Assembly (NCBI RefSeq): GCF_001929375.1
Contig: NZ_MSGO01000036.1
Span: forward strand, 83,364-147,363
Source of the DNA: Actinomyces oris
GTDB lineage: Bacteria; Actinomycetota; Actinomycetes; Actinomycetales; Actinomycetaceae
Direction of reading: 5' to 3'
DNA: 64,000 nucleotides
Part shown: positions 1 to 7,606 of the stretch, one piece after another
How positions within the stretch are numbered: position 1 is the first letter of the stretch
Layout: every line of letters begins with the position of its first letter
Translations under genes and position numbers: made by a program
Notes under the pieces: generated by a model
Seen by the model: the letters and a program-made list of their open reading frames with translations, nothing else
What the model was told of the DNA's origin: nothing
The model's database searches: none

Positions 1-64
1 TGGGAGGTAGGTGGTGTGTGCCGGGGGCGGCGGGCGCACCCCGGGCGGGCGCACCCCGGCCCGC

Positions 65-2164
65 CTACATGAGCATGGCGACGATGACCCTCGTGAGGGC
101 CGCCATGACCCATGCCGTGACGAACATGTAGGTGTAGGCGATGATCGGCCACTTCCAGGTGCCGGTCTCGCGGCGCATCGCACCGGCCGTGGCCATGCAC
201 TGCAGGGCGTAGACGAAGAACACCAGGATCGCCGCGATCGTGGCCGGGTTGAACAGCTGCTCCCCGGCCTTGTTGGTCAGGGTGTCCTTCTGGTAGGTCA
301 TCGTGGCCAGGTGCGCACCGGGGTCCTCGGGGTCCTCGGCGGCGGCGATCTGTCCGAGGGTGGCCACGAAGGTCTCGCGCGCCGCCAGCGAGGACAAGAT
401 CGCCACGTTGATGCGCCACTCGAAGCCCAGCGGCTCGAAGACCGGCTGGACCGCCTTGCCCCCCTTGGCCGCCCAGGAGTTGTCCATCGTGTAGGAGGTC
501 TTCTGGGCCTCCAGCAGCTTGCCGAGCTCCTCGGCGTCGGTGATGACCTGCCCGTCATCGCCCTTGACGGTGGAGGACTCCGGGTCCTCCACTGCCGCGG
601 ACACGGCCGCACACTCGGCGCTGGCGGAGCAGTGGGCGTTGAACTGCTCCTCGGAGCGCATGGGGACGTTGAGCAGCACCCACAGGATGACGGTGGTCAG
701 GGTGATGATCGTGCCGGCCTTCTTCACGAAGCCCATGCAGGCGTCCCACACCATGATGAGGACCGTGCGCGGCCGCGGCAGCCGGTAGGGCGGCATCTCC
801 ATGTAGAAGGGCAGCAGCACCCCGCCGCGGTCGGTGAGGCGCTTGACCACCCAGGCGGCCGCCATCGCGGAGACCGCGCCCAGCAGGTAGAGGGCGAACA
901 TGACGGTGCCGCGTGCGCCCAGCGGCCCGATCTTCGCGTCGGCGGGCACCATGATGGAGGTGAGTAGGACGTAGACGGGCAGGCGGGCCGAGCAGGTCAT
1001 CAGCGGGGCGGCCAGCATGGTGGCCACCCGGTCCTTGGCGCTGGGCAGGGTGCGGGTGGCCATGATCCCGGGGATCGCGCAGGCCAGCGAGGACAGCAGA
1101 GCCACGAAGGCCCGCCCCTCCAGCCCGGCCCGGCTCATGATCCGGTCCATGAGGAAGGCGGCGCGCGACATGTACCCCACGCCCTCGAGGAAGGCGATGA
1201 TGAGGAACATGATGATGATCTGGGGGACGAAGGTGAGCACCGAGCCCACACCCCCGATGAGACCATCCCCCAGGAGTCCGGCGATGAGCGGGTGGGACTC
1301 GTCGAGCCAGCCGTGCACGAGTCCGCCCAGGTACCCGAAGCCGTCCTCGATGGCGCCCTTGAAAGGCTCGGCCCAGGTGAAGATCGCCTGGAAGAAGATG
1401 TACATGATGGCGAAGAACACCAGGGACCCCAGGATGGGGTTGAGCAGGACCCGGTCGACGGCGGTCGTGATGCGGTCCTGCTGAGGCGCCTGGTAGTCGG
1501 CGGCGTCCAGGATGGAGTCGGCCCAGGAGGCCACCTCGGTGGGCGTCGTCGGCGCGGGCAGTGGCGGGCGCTGCCACTCTGAGAGCTCGGTGAGGCGCTC
1601 GCGCAGCTCTGGGATGCCGATACCGCGGTTGCCGATGACTCGCACGGCGGGGATCCCCAGGGCCTGCCCGAGAGCCGCCACGTCCAGACGCCCGGCGCGC
1701 CGCGTGAGCTCATCGGTCATGGTGACCACCAGGCAGGTCGGCAGCTCCAGGGACAGGGCCTCGGCGACGAAGTTCAGTCCTCGTCGTAGCGTCGTGGCGT
1801 CGATGACGACCACGAGCGCGTCGGGCACGGAGACGCTCTGCGAGGCGTTGGTGAGGACGTCGTGGACGATCTGCTCGTCGGGGCTGATCGGGTCCAGGGA
1901 GTAGGCGCCCGGCAGGTCCTCGATGGTCAGGCTGGTCTCGCCGATCCGGCAGGTCCCCAGCGAACGGGCCACGGTGACGCCGGGGTAGTTGCCGGTCTTG
2001 GCGTGCAGGCCGGTCAGGGCGTTGTAGATGGAGGTCTTGCCGGCGTTGGGGGCCCCGGCCAGGGCGACGCGCGGGGCGTCGGCCACCAGGGTCTTGGAGC
2101 TGGAGGACCCGCAGTGGCAGTCGGGGGCGCCGGCGACCTCGGAGGATGCGCAGTGGTCGCTCAT
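65..2164 (-). CDS. feoB: Ferrous iron transporter FeoB (copy 1)
   Basis: FeoB takes up Fe2+ across the cytoplasmic membrane with an N-terminal GTPase domain. The 699-residue protein has a Cys-containing leader (CHCG near residue 16), a G1 loop GAPNAGKTS near residue 37, a G3 motif DLPG, and a multi-helix membrane part with two Gate regions, including the conserved TCSARLPVY segment. The ATG at 2164 is chosen because it overlaps the feoA stop by 4 bases (ATGA), which indicates translational coupling. A longer frame upstream runs into feoA and has no family similarity. The protein closely resembles the second FeoB at 3407-5533, so the cassette is duplicated. The usual GNPN in G1 is GAPN here. 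Confidence 0.96.
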   Translation of the reverse strand: MSDHCASSEVAGAPDCHCGSSSSKTLVADAPRVALAGAPNAGKTSIYNALTGLHAKTGNYPGVTVARSLGTCRIGETSLTIEDLPGAYSLDPISPDEQIVHDVLTNASQSVSVPDALVVVIDATTLRRGLNFVAEALSLELPTCLVVTMTDELTRRAGRLDVAALGQALGIPAVRVIGNRGIGIPELRERLTELSEWQRPPLPAPTTPTEVASWADSILDAADYQAPQQDRITTAVDRVLLNPILGSLVFFAIMYIFFQAIFTWAEPFKGAIEDGFGYLGGLVHGWLDESHPLIAGLLGDGLIGGVGSVLTFVPQIIIMFLIIAFLEGVGYMSRAAFLMDRIMSRAGLEGRAFVALLSSLACAIPGIMATRTLPSAKDRVATMLAAPLMTCSARLPVYVLLTSIMVPADAKIGPLGARGTVMFALYLLGAVSAMAAAWVVKRLTDRGGVLLPFYMEMPPYRLPRPRTVLIMVWDACMGFVKKAGTIITLTTVILWVLLNVPMRSEEQFNAHCSASAECAAVSAAVEDPESSTVKGDDGQVITDAEELGKLLEAQKTSYTMDNSWAAKGGKAVQPVFEPLGFEWRINVAILSSLAARETFVATLGQIAAAEDPEDPGAHLATMTYQKDTLTNKAGEQLFNPATIAAILVFFVYALQCMATAGAMRRETGTWKWPIIAYTYMFVTAWVMAALTRVIVAMLM

Positions 2165-2544
2165 GGGAGTTGCTCCTGACGTGCGGGGGTGGCGGCCTGC
2201 TGCTCGGTGAGGGGCTCGACGACGTCGGCCTCGGCCTTGGTGAGGACCTCGACCTGGACCATGCGGGCCTCGTGGCGGCGCAGGCACAGCTCGTAGTCGG
2301 TGATGCGGTAGACCACCGGGTCGCCCAGCGGGGCGCGGCGCAACGGCGTCACGGTCCGACCGGGCACGAAGCCCAGGTTGCTCAGTCGCTTGGCGATGGG
2401 GTCGTCGGCCGTGTCCTCCCGCAGGCCAATGACCCGGCCGCTGGTCCCCAGGCGCAGATCGGACAGGGACGTGTGCGCGGAAGTCGGGGTGCCACCGGTG
2501 CCCGCCGGTGGTGTCGTGCCGTGGTGTGGGACTGCAGTCGCCAT
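2161..2544 (-). CDS. feoA: FeoA domain protein (copy 1)
   Basis: FeoA is a small cytoplasmic SH3-like protein needed for FeoB activity. This one has 127 residues with an N-terminal His/Pro/Thr-rich extension of about 35 residues. The core shows typical FeoA segments: LSDLRLGTSGRV, then KRLSNLGFVPG, and a C-terminal ELCLRRHEA strand. It starts at ATG 2544 with GAGGG about 4 nt upstream and is translationally coupled to feoB. The promoter region carries a DtxR-like box. Confidence 0.93.
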   Translation of the reverse strand: MATAVPHHGTTPPAGTGGTPTSAHTSLSDLRLGTSGRVIGLREDTADDPIAKRLSNLGFVPGRTVTPLRRAPLGDPVVYRITDYELCLRRHEARMVQVEVLTKAEADVVEPLTEQQAATPARQEQLP

Positions 2545-2616
2545 GTTGCCCTCGGAGCTCCTCGGATCCTTGAGTCTGTTATCGGTCTCGACGCGGGGGA
2601 GTGCATCGACTATGTC

Positions 2617-2639
2617 AGTCTAAGGTAAGGCTTTGCTAT
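2617..2639 (-). promoter_or_regulatory. feoA1 promoter with DtxR/IdeR-like iron box
   Basis: A TAGACT -10 hexamer (2622-2617, minus strand) is overlapped by a 19-bp element at 2621-2639 (TAAGGTAAGGCTTTGCTAT on the plus strand). It matches the actinobacterial iron-box pattern TWAGGTWAGSCTWACCTWA at most positions. A repressor bound here would cover the -10, giving iron-dependent repression. The same arrangement precedes the second feoA. The protein that binds it is inferred. Confidence 0.6.
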
Positions 2640-2710
2640 CGTCAGGTTTTTCGAGTCATCGACACAGGTCAGGGGACAGGTCAGGGAACGGGGTCCACGT
2701 CCGCAACACG

Positions 2711-2779
2711 CCGAGCCGGGCATTTTTCGCGTAGCCCCACAGAAATTCTGTGGGGCTACGCGAAAAATGCCCGGCTCGG
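2711..2779. repeat. Perfect 69-bp palindrome, dispersed element copy 1
   Basis: Two perfect 34-bp arms (2711-2744 and 2746-2779) flank a single base. The outer part reads CCGAGCCGGGCATTTTTCGC and continues into GTAGCCCCAC. A second, slightly diverged copy lies at 21309-21375. Here it sits downstream of the nfu gene and upstream of the feoA1 promoter. It could terminate transcription in either direction, but its length, symmetry and recurrence suggest a REP/MITE-like unit. Confidence 0.9.
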
Positions 2780-2786
2780 AGAAGAA

Positions 2787-3323
2787 TTACTCGTCGACCC
2801 GGCGGACCTCGACCAGCCAGGGGCAGCGGCGCCGCAGCAGGTGCTCGAAGCGCGCGTGCATCGTGATCTCCGCGGCCGGGCAGTGGTCGCAGGCACCCCC
2901 CATGGCGATCTCGACGACGCCGTCGCGCACCGAGTGCACCACGAGCGCGCCCCCGTGGCTGTTGACGAAGGTCCCCAGGGAGCCGTCGGCGATCTGCCGG
3001 GCGGCGGCCTCCAGGGCGTCGTCGGGGCCGGAGGCGTGGGCGGTGGCGGCGCCCTTCCACGACTTCGGGGCGCCCAGGGCGTCCACCAGCGCGGATCGCA
3101 CCCGGGCCCCCTCCGTGTGCCAGTCGTGGCCGGTTCCCAGGAGGGTGAGCACCCCGCCGCCGTCGACCCTCACCGAGCGCAGGGTGCCGTCGTCCATGAG
3201 CTTCTGGAGAAGCGCCGGGGCCTGGGCGACCTCCCCGGTGAAGGGCAGCAGGCCGTCGGGAATGACCCACCGCAGCACGTCGGGGTCCGGCGTGGTCGTC
3301 GGGTGCGTGGGAACGACGGGCAC
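2787..3323 (-). CDS. NifU C-terminal-domain (Nfu-like) protein in feo operon
   Basis: The C-terminal part shows the Nfu fold signature: an FVNSHGGALVVHSV strand, then GGACDHCPAA with a CxxC pair, which in this family holds or transfers a 4Fe-4S cluster. The N-terminal part (about 90 residues) is not recognised. The GTG at 3323 (178 residues) is chosen for the AGGAGAGG about 10 nt upstream and because it avoids overlap with feoB2, whose stop is 83 bases away. Following feoA2-feoB2 on the same strand, it occupies the place where other feo operons carry a small Fe-S protein (FeoC), so a role in iron-responsive control or Fe-S repair is plausible but inferred. Confidence 0.82.
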   Translation of the reverse strand: MPVVPTHPTTTPDPDVLRWVIPDGLLPFTGEVAQAPALLQKLMDDGTLRSVRVDGGGVLTLLGTGHDWHTEGARVRSALVDALGAPKSWKGAATAHASGPDDALEAAARQIADGSLGTFVNSHGGALVVHSVRDGVVEIAMGGACDHCPAAEITMHARFEHLLRRRCPWLVEVRRVDE

Positions 3324-3406
3324 GGGCGCCTCACCTCTCCTAATGTCCGGGGCGCCCCCAACGTCGGCGGGGGCGCCGTCCTGGTCACTGCTTCGTTCTG
3401 CTCCGC

Positions 3407-5533
3407 CTACATGAAGGCGGCCACGAGTGCGCGGCTGAGCGCCGCCATGACCCAGGCCATGACGAACATGTAGGTGAAGGCGATGATCGGCCACCTCCAG
3501 GTGCCGGTCTCGCGGCGCATCGCACCGGCCGTGGCCATGCACTGCAGGGCGTAGACGAAGAACACCAGGATCGCGATGACGGTGGCCGGGTTGAACAGCT
3601 GCTCCCCGGCCTTGTTCGTCAGGGTGTCCTGCTGGTAGGTCATCGTGGCCAGGTGCGCACCGGGGTCCTCGGGGTCCTCGGCGGCGGCGATCTGTCCGAG
3701 GGTGGCCACGAAGGTCTCGCGAGCCGCCAGCGAGGACAGGGTGGCGACGTTGATGCGCCAGTCGAAGCCCAGCGGCTCGAAGACCGGTTGGACCGCCTTG
3801 CCCCCCTTGGCCGCCCAGGAGTTGTCCATCGTGTAGGAGGTCTTCTGGGCCTCCAGCAGCTTGCCGAGCTCCTCGGCGTCGGTGATGACCTGTCCGTCAT
3901 CGCCCTTGACGGTGGAGGACTCCGGGTCCTCCACGGCCGCGGAGATGGCGGCGCACTCCTTGTTGGAGGCGCAGAAGGCCTCGAACTGGGCGTCCGAGCG
4001 CATGGGGACGTTGAGCAGCACCCACAGGATGATGGTGGTCAGGGTGATGATCGTGCCGGCCTTCTTCAGGAAGCCCTTGCAGGCGTCCCACACCATGATG
4101 AGGATGGTGCGCAGGCGGGGCATGCGGTAGGGCGGCATCTCCATGTAGAAGGGCAGCAGGATGCTGCCGCGGTCGGTGAGCTGCTTGACCACCCAGGCGG
4201 CCGCCATCGCGGAGACCGCGCCCAGCAGGTAGAGGGCGAACATGATCACGCCGCGCGTCCCGAAGGGACCGACCTTGGCTTTGCCGTCGACCGTCAAGGA
4301 GATCATGATGACGTAGACGGGCAGGCGGGCCGAGCAGGTCATCAGCGGGGCGGCCAGCATGGTGGCCACCCGGTCCTTCGTGGAGGGCAGGGTACGGGTG
4401 GCCATGATCCCGGGGATCGCGCAGGCCAGCGAGGACAGCAGCGCCACGAAGGCCCGCCCCTCCAGCCCGGCGATACTCATGACCTTGTCCATGAGGAAGG
4501 CGGCGCGCGACATGTACCCCACGCCCTCCAGGACGGCGATGATGAGGAACATGATGATGATCTGGGGGATGAAGGTGAGCACCGAGCCCACGCCCCCGAT
4601 GAGACCATCCCCTAGGAGCCCGGCGATGAGCGGGTGGGAGGCGTCGAGCCAGCCGTGCACGAGTCCGCCCAGGTACCCGAAGCCGCCCTCGACGGCGTCC
4701 TGGAAGGGGGCCGCCCAGGTGAAGATCGCCTGGAAGAAGAGGAACATGATCGTGAAGAACACGATGGTTCCGGGGACGGGGCGCAGCAGGACCCTGTCGA
4801 CCGCGGAGGTGATCTGGTCGCTCTCGGGGGCCTGGTAGTCGGCGGCGGCCAGCACCGAGTCGGCCCAGGAGGTGATCTCGTCTGGGTCGGTGGGCGGCGG
4901 CAGCGGGGTGCGCTGCCAGTTCTCGACCTGGGCGAGCTGGGCGCGCAGGTCGGGCATGCCGACGCCGCGGTGCCCGATGACTCGCACGGCGGGGATCCCC
5001 AGGGCCTGCCCGAGGGCTGCGACGTTGAGTCGACCGGTGCGGCGGCTGAGCTCGTCGGTCATGGTGACCACCAGGCAGGTCGGCAGCCCCAGGGACAGGG
5101 CCTCGGCGATGAAGTTCATGCCGCGCTGCAGCGTCGTGGCGTCGACGACGATGACCAGGGCGTCCGGGGCGCTGACCGTGGTCGAGCTCCCGGTGAGGAC
5201 GTCGTGGACGATCTGCTCGTCGGGGCTGATCGGGTCCAGGGAGTAGGCGCCCGGCAGGTCCTCGATGGTCAGGGTCTTGCCACCGACCTTGCAGGTCCCC
5301 ATCGACCGCTGGACGGTGACGCCGGGGTAGTTGCCGGTCTTGGCGTGCAGGCCGGTCAGGGCGTTGTAGATGGAGGTCTTGCCTGCGTTGGGGGCCCCGG
5401 CCAGGGCGATACGCGGGGCACCGGCCACCAGGGTCTTGGAGCTCGATCCGCAGTGGCAGTCGGCGCCGTCATAGGGCTGCTCGCAGTGCTGCGACTGCCC
5501 GGTGGCGTGCCGCGTGGTGTTGTGGGTGCTCAC
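3407..5533 (-). CDS. feoB: Ferrous iron transporter FeoB (copy 2)
   Basis: This is a 708-residue FeoB with the same architecture as copy 1: Cys/His-rich leader (CEQPYDGADCHCG), G1 GAPNAGKTS, DLPGAYSL, Gate Cys in TCSARLPVY, and ARETFVATLGQ in the second Gate. Long stretches are identical to copy 1, including the extracytoplasmic loop VEDPESSTVKGDD. The GTG at 5533 overlaps the feoA2 stop by 4 bases (GTGA). Retention of both intact copies suggests different expression or affinity. Confidence 0.95.
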   Translation of the reverse strand: MSTHNTTRHATGQSQHCEQPYDGADCHCGSSSKTLVAGAPRIALAGAPNAGKTSIYNALTGLHAKTGNYPGVTVQRSMGTCKVGGKTLTIEDLPGAYSLDPISPDEQIVHDVLTGSSTTVSAPDALVIVVDATTLQRGMNFIAEALSLGLPTCLVVTMTDELSRRTGRLNVAALGQALGIPAVRVIGHRGVGMPDLRAQLAQVENWQRTPLPPPTDPDEITSWADSVLAAADYQAPESDQITSAVDRVLLRPVPGTIVFFTIMFLFFQAIFTWAAPFQDAVEGGFGYLGGLVHGWLDASHPLIAGLLGDGLIGGVGSVLTFIPQIIIMFLIIAVLEGVGYMSRAAFLMDKVMSIAGLEGRAFVALLSSLACAIPGIMATRTLPSTKDRVATMLAAPLMTCSARLPVYVIMISLTVDGKAKVGPFGTRGVIMFALYLLGAVSAMAAAWVVKQLTDRGSILLPFYMEMPPYRMPRLRTILIMVWDACKGFLKKAGTIITLTTIILWVLLNVPMRSDAQFEAFCASNKECAAISAAVEDPESSTVKGDDGQVITDAEELGKLLEAQKTSYTMDNSWAAKGGKAVQPVFEPLGFDWRINVATLSSLAARETFVATLGQIAAAEDPEDPGAHLATMTYQQDTLTNKAGEQLFNPATVIAILVFFVYALQCMATAGAMRRETGTWRWPIIAFTYMFVMAWVMAALSRALVAAFM

Positions 5534-5925
5534 AGAGTCTCTCCCGTGTTCGGTGCTGCGGGGTCGTCGGCCGCGTGCCGTCCGGCCGGCCTGGGTTGGA
5601 GAATGATGCGGTTCTCGGCCTCCACGGTGGTGACCTGGATGAGTCGGGCCTCCTGGCGGCGCAGGCACAGCTCGTAGTCGGAGACGCGGTAGACCACCGG
5701 GTCCCCCATGGGGGCTCGGCGCAGCGGCGTGGCGATCCGACCGGGGACGAAGCCCAGGTTGCGCAGGCGCTTGACGAGGACGCCGCCGACGCCGTCGTCG
5801 AGCAGGCCGGTGATGCGTCCGCTGGTGCCGGGGCTCAGATCCGACAGTGCGAAGGTGGCGGCACCCGGCTCGGGAAGGTACGTGGTGCCGTCGGGAGCAC
5901 GGTGTCGTGGAACAGCGAAATCCAT
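5530..5925 (-). CDS. feoA: FeoA domain protein (copy 2)
   Basis: A 131-residue FeoA-type SH3-like protein with LSDLSPGTSGRI, KRLRNLGFVPG and an ELCLRRQEA strand. It has N- and C-terminal extensions of about 30 and 25 residues. ATG 5925 is preceded by GAGGA at a suitable distance. The first gene of the feoA2-feoB2-nfu operon, it is coupled to feoB2 by a GTGA overlap. A longer in-frame reading upstream has no family similarity and crosses the promoter. Confidence 0.92.
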   Translation of the reverse strand: MDFAVPRHRAPDGTTYLPEPGAATFALSDLSPGTSGRITGLLDDGVGGVLVKRLRNLGFVPGRIATPLRRAPMGDPVVYRVSDYELCLRRQEARLIQVTTVEAENRIILQPRPAGRHAADDPAAPNTGETL

Positions 5926-5965
5926 GGTGTCCTCGGGTCGACATGAAGAGGGCTTCGTCGATAGG

Positions 5966-5988
5966 AGTCTAAGGCAACGCTTCTCTGT
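5966..5988 (-). promoter_or_regulatory. feoA2 promoter with iron-box-like element
   Basis: TAGACT on the minus strand (5971-5966) is overlapped by TAAGGCAACGCTTCTCTGT (5970-5988, plus strand). The half matching the iron-box consensus is shared with the feoA1 promoter; the other half is weaker. A graded response relative to copy 1 is possible. Confidence 0.45.
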
Positions 5989-6146
5989 CTCACGGCAGGC
6001 CGGAGAGTGTTCTGCTTCAGTGTGAGCCTTCTGGCCGGAGGTGCGGTGGGACGGAGATGATTTCTTATAGAATCCTGGGAGCGGGGGTTGTGGTCGCTCC
6101 AGGTGGGACCCGATCGCGGAATTGGACCGTATAAAATGTGGTGCGA

Positions 6147-6194
6147 CCACTTCCTGCTTCTGCGGGGCGTTATTCTTGCGGAAGCAGGAAGTGG
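6147..6194. repeat. Stem-loop with 14-bp perfect arms
   Basis: Arms CCACTTCCTGCTTC (6147-6160) and its exact complement (6181-6194) flank a 20-nt loop. It lies about 160 bp upstream of the feoA2 -10 in an AT-richer stretch. It has no flanking T-run, so an operator or repeat remnant is as likely as a terminator. Confidence 0.6.
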
Positions 6195-6325
6195 CTGGTT
6201 GATAAGACGCCGGGGTGGTTGTGTGGGGATATTCCTGACTGAAGTCGAGAACTGTTCCCCTGTGTTCCGTGTCCTCGAGAGTCGTGAGGGGGCTTGAGGT
6301 GTCTGGTGAGGTGAGGAGGGGGATA

Positions 6326-6480
6326 GCCGGCGGAGGGGGTGGGCATGCTCTGGGTGCCCAAGTAGTAGACGAAGCCGGGCGGCACGATGAGGGGGGTGCG
6401 GACCGGCCGGGCGTTGACGTCCATTTGTCAGTGAGGCCTCCGCAGACGCCGAGCCAGATCTTGTTGGCGGAGCGGGCGGG
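6326..6480 (-). pseudogene. Possible PspC-domain remnant with frameshift
   Basis: Read on the minus strand, one frame gives ANKIWLGVCGGLTDK, which resembles the start of a PspC domain (GVCGGLA). The adjacent +1 frame continues MDVNARPVR and then FVYYLGTQSMPTP, which resembles the VDxxLVR and membrane portion. A frameshift separates the halves and the hydrophobic helix is shortened. No intact gene of this kind lies nearby. The similarity is by eye only. The rest of 5989-6770 shows no convincing gene. Confidence 0.35.
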
Positions 6481-6770
6481 TCAATCGAAGCCGGTAGAAT
6501 TCTGTGCTGTCATGTCGGACATTCTGCAATATCTGATGTGCTGGTGTCGCATTGGGGTTGCGGCTTGAATTAATCAGTGTCCAACAGGGGGTGGCTGGCT
6601 GGTGGGTATATCTATATGAGGCTTCTGTGTGCTGGAGGGGTGGGATGGATGTCAGCTTCCTTCCGCTTCCATGGGGTTAACCTTGGAAAATTCTCGAAAC
6701 TCGATGAGGGTGACGTGAACCTCCCCATGCTTCTCTCATATTAGGCCCGAAACCTCTTGTGAAAATAACA

Positions 6771-6837
6771 GAGGTGTGACGACGGCGCTGGAGAGGAGAG
6801 GACCTGCTGCCCCCTGACAGGTCCGTCGTCACACCTC
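6771..6837 (-). terminator. Terminator downstream of gatD
   Basis: Perfect 15-bp arms (6771-6785 and 6823-6837) enclose a smaller stem (GACCTG 6801-6806 with CAGGTC 6818-6823). Read on the minus strand, the stem is followed by the T-rich TGTTATTTTC. It lies 13 bp past the gatD stop. Confidence 0.75.
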
Positions 6838-6850
6838 GGCGTCGAGAAGC

Positions 6851-7606
6851 TCAGCGGGGCCGGGACATGGCCACGGCGCGGGCGCGCTCGGCCCAGGCGT
6901 CGTCGAGCGGCTCGGGCTCCCAGGCGGTGCCGGCGTGCTCGGCGGCGCGGGCCAGCAGCCAGTCGGCCACGGTCGGGTTCTTGGGCAGCAGGGAGCCGTG
7001 CAGGTAGGTGCCGATGACGTGGTGGACGCGCCCGCCCTCGGTGGAGTCCTTGCCGTTGTTGCCATCGCCCATGCGCACGGTGCCGAAGGGACGCGCGCCC
7101 GGCCCCAGGGTGGTCAGGCCGGAGTGATTCTCGTAGCCGACCACCGCGCCGAAGTCCTCGGTGTCCAGGGTGATGTTGCCGATGAGACGGGTCTCGCCGG
7201 CCACCGTGTGGGCGTCCATGAGGCTGATGCCGGGGATCTCCTGGCCCTTGGCCGTGGTGAAGCCGTGCCCGAAGAGCTGGTAGAGGCCGCAGATCGCCAG
7301 CATCGGGACGCCGTCGGCCGCCCAGGCCTTGAGGGTGGGGCCGACCTCGACCAGGTCCTCCTTGATGCGGTCCTGGCCGGAGTCCTGGCCGCCGCCGCCC
7401 ACGAGGATGTCGACGTCGTCGGGCAGCTCGTCGCCCGGGTCGTAGGAGAGGAGCTCGACGTCGTAGCCCTGCCACTGGGCGCGCCGCGCCAGCACGAGCG
7501 TATTGCCCCAGTCGCCGTAGATGTTCATGTCCCGCGGGTAGAGCTGGAGCAGGCGCAGGTGTCCGCGGGCGGGGCCGTCAGTGGTGTGCTCGTAGCGCGC
7601 GGTCAT
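6851..7606 (-). CDS. gatD: Lipid II isoglutaminyl synthase, glutaminase subunit GatD
   Basis: GatD is a class I (CobB/CobQ-like) glutamine amidotransferase that hydrolyses glutamine and passes ammonia to MurT, amidating the alpha-carboxylate of D-Glu in lipid II. The 251-residue protein has the nucleophile Cys near residue 106 (MLAICGLYQ) and the catalytic His near 203 (GTYLHGSLLPKNP). Its start overlaps the murT stop by 4 bases (ATGA), the normal murT-gatD coupling. A C-terminal tail of about 25 residues follows the core. Confidence 0.95.
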   Translation of the reverse strand: MTARYEHTTDGPARGHLRLLQLYPRDMNIYGDWGNTLVLARRAQWQGYDVELLSYDPGDELPDDVDILVGGGGQDSGQDRIKEDLVEVGPTLKAWAADGVPMLAICGLYQLFGHGFTTAKGQEIPGISLMDAHTVAGETRLIGNITLDTEDFGAVVGYENHSGLTTLGPGARPFGTVRMGDGNNGKDSTEGGRVHHVIGTYLHGSLLPKNPTVADWLLARAAEHAGTAWEPEPLDDAWAERARAVAMSRPR

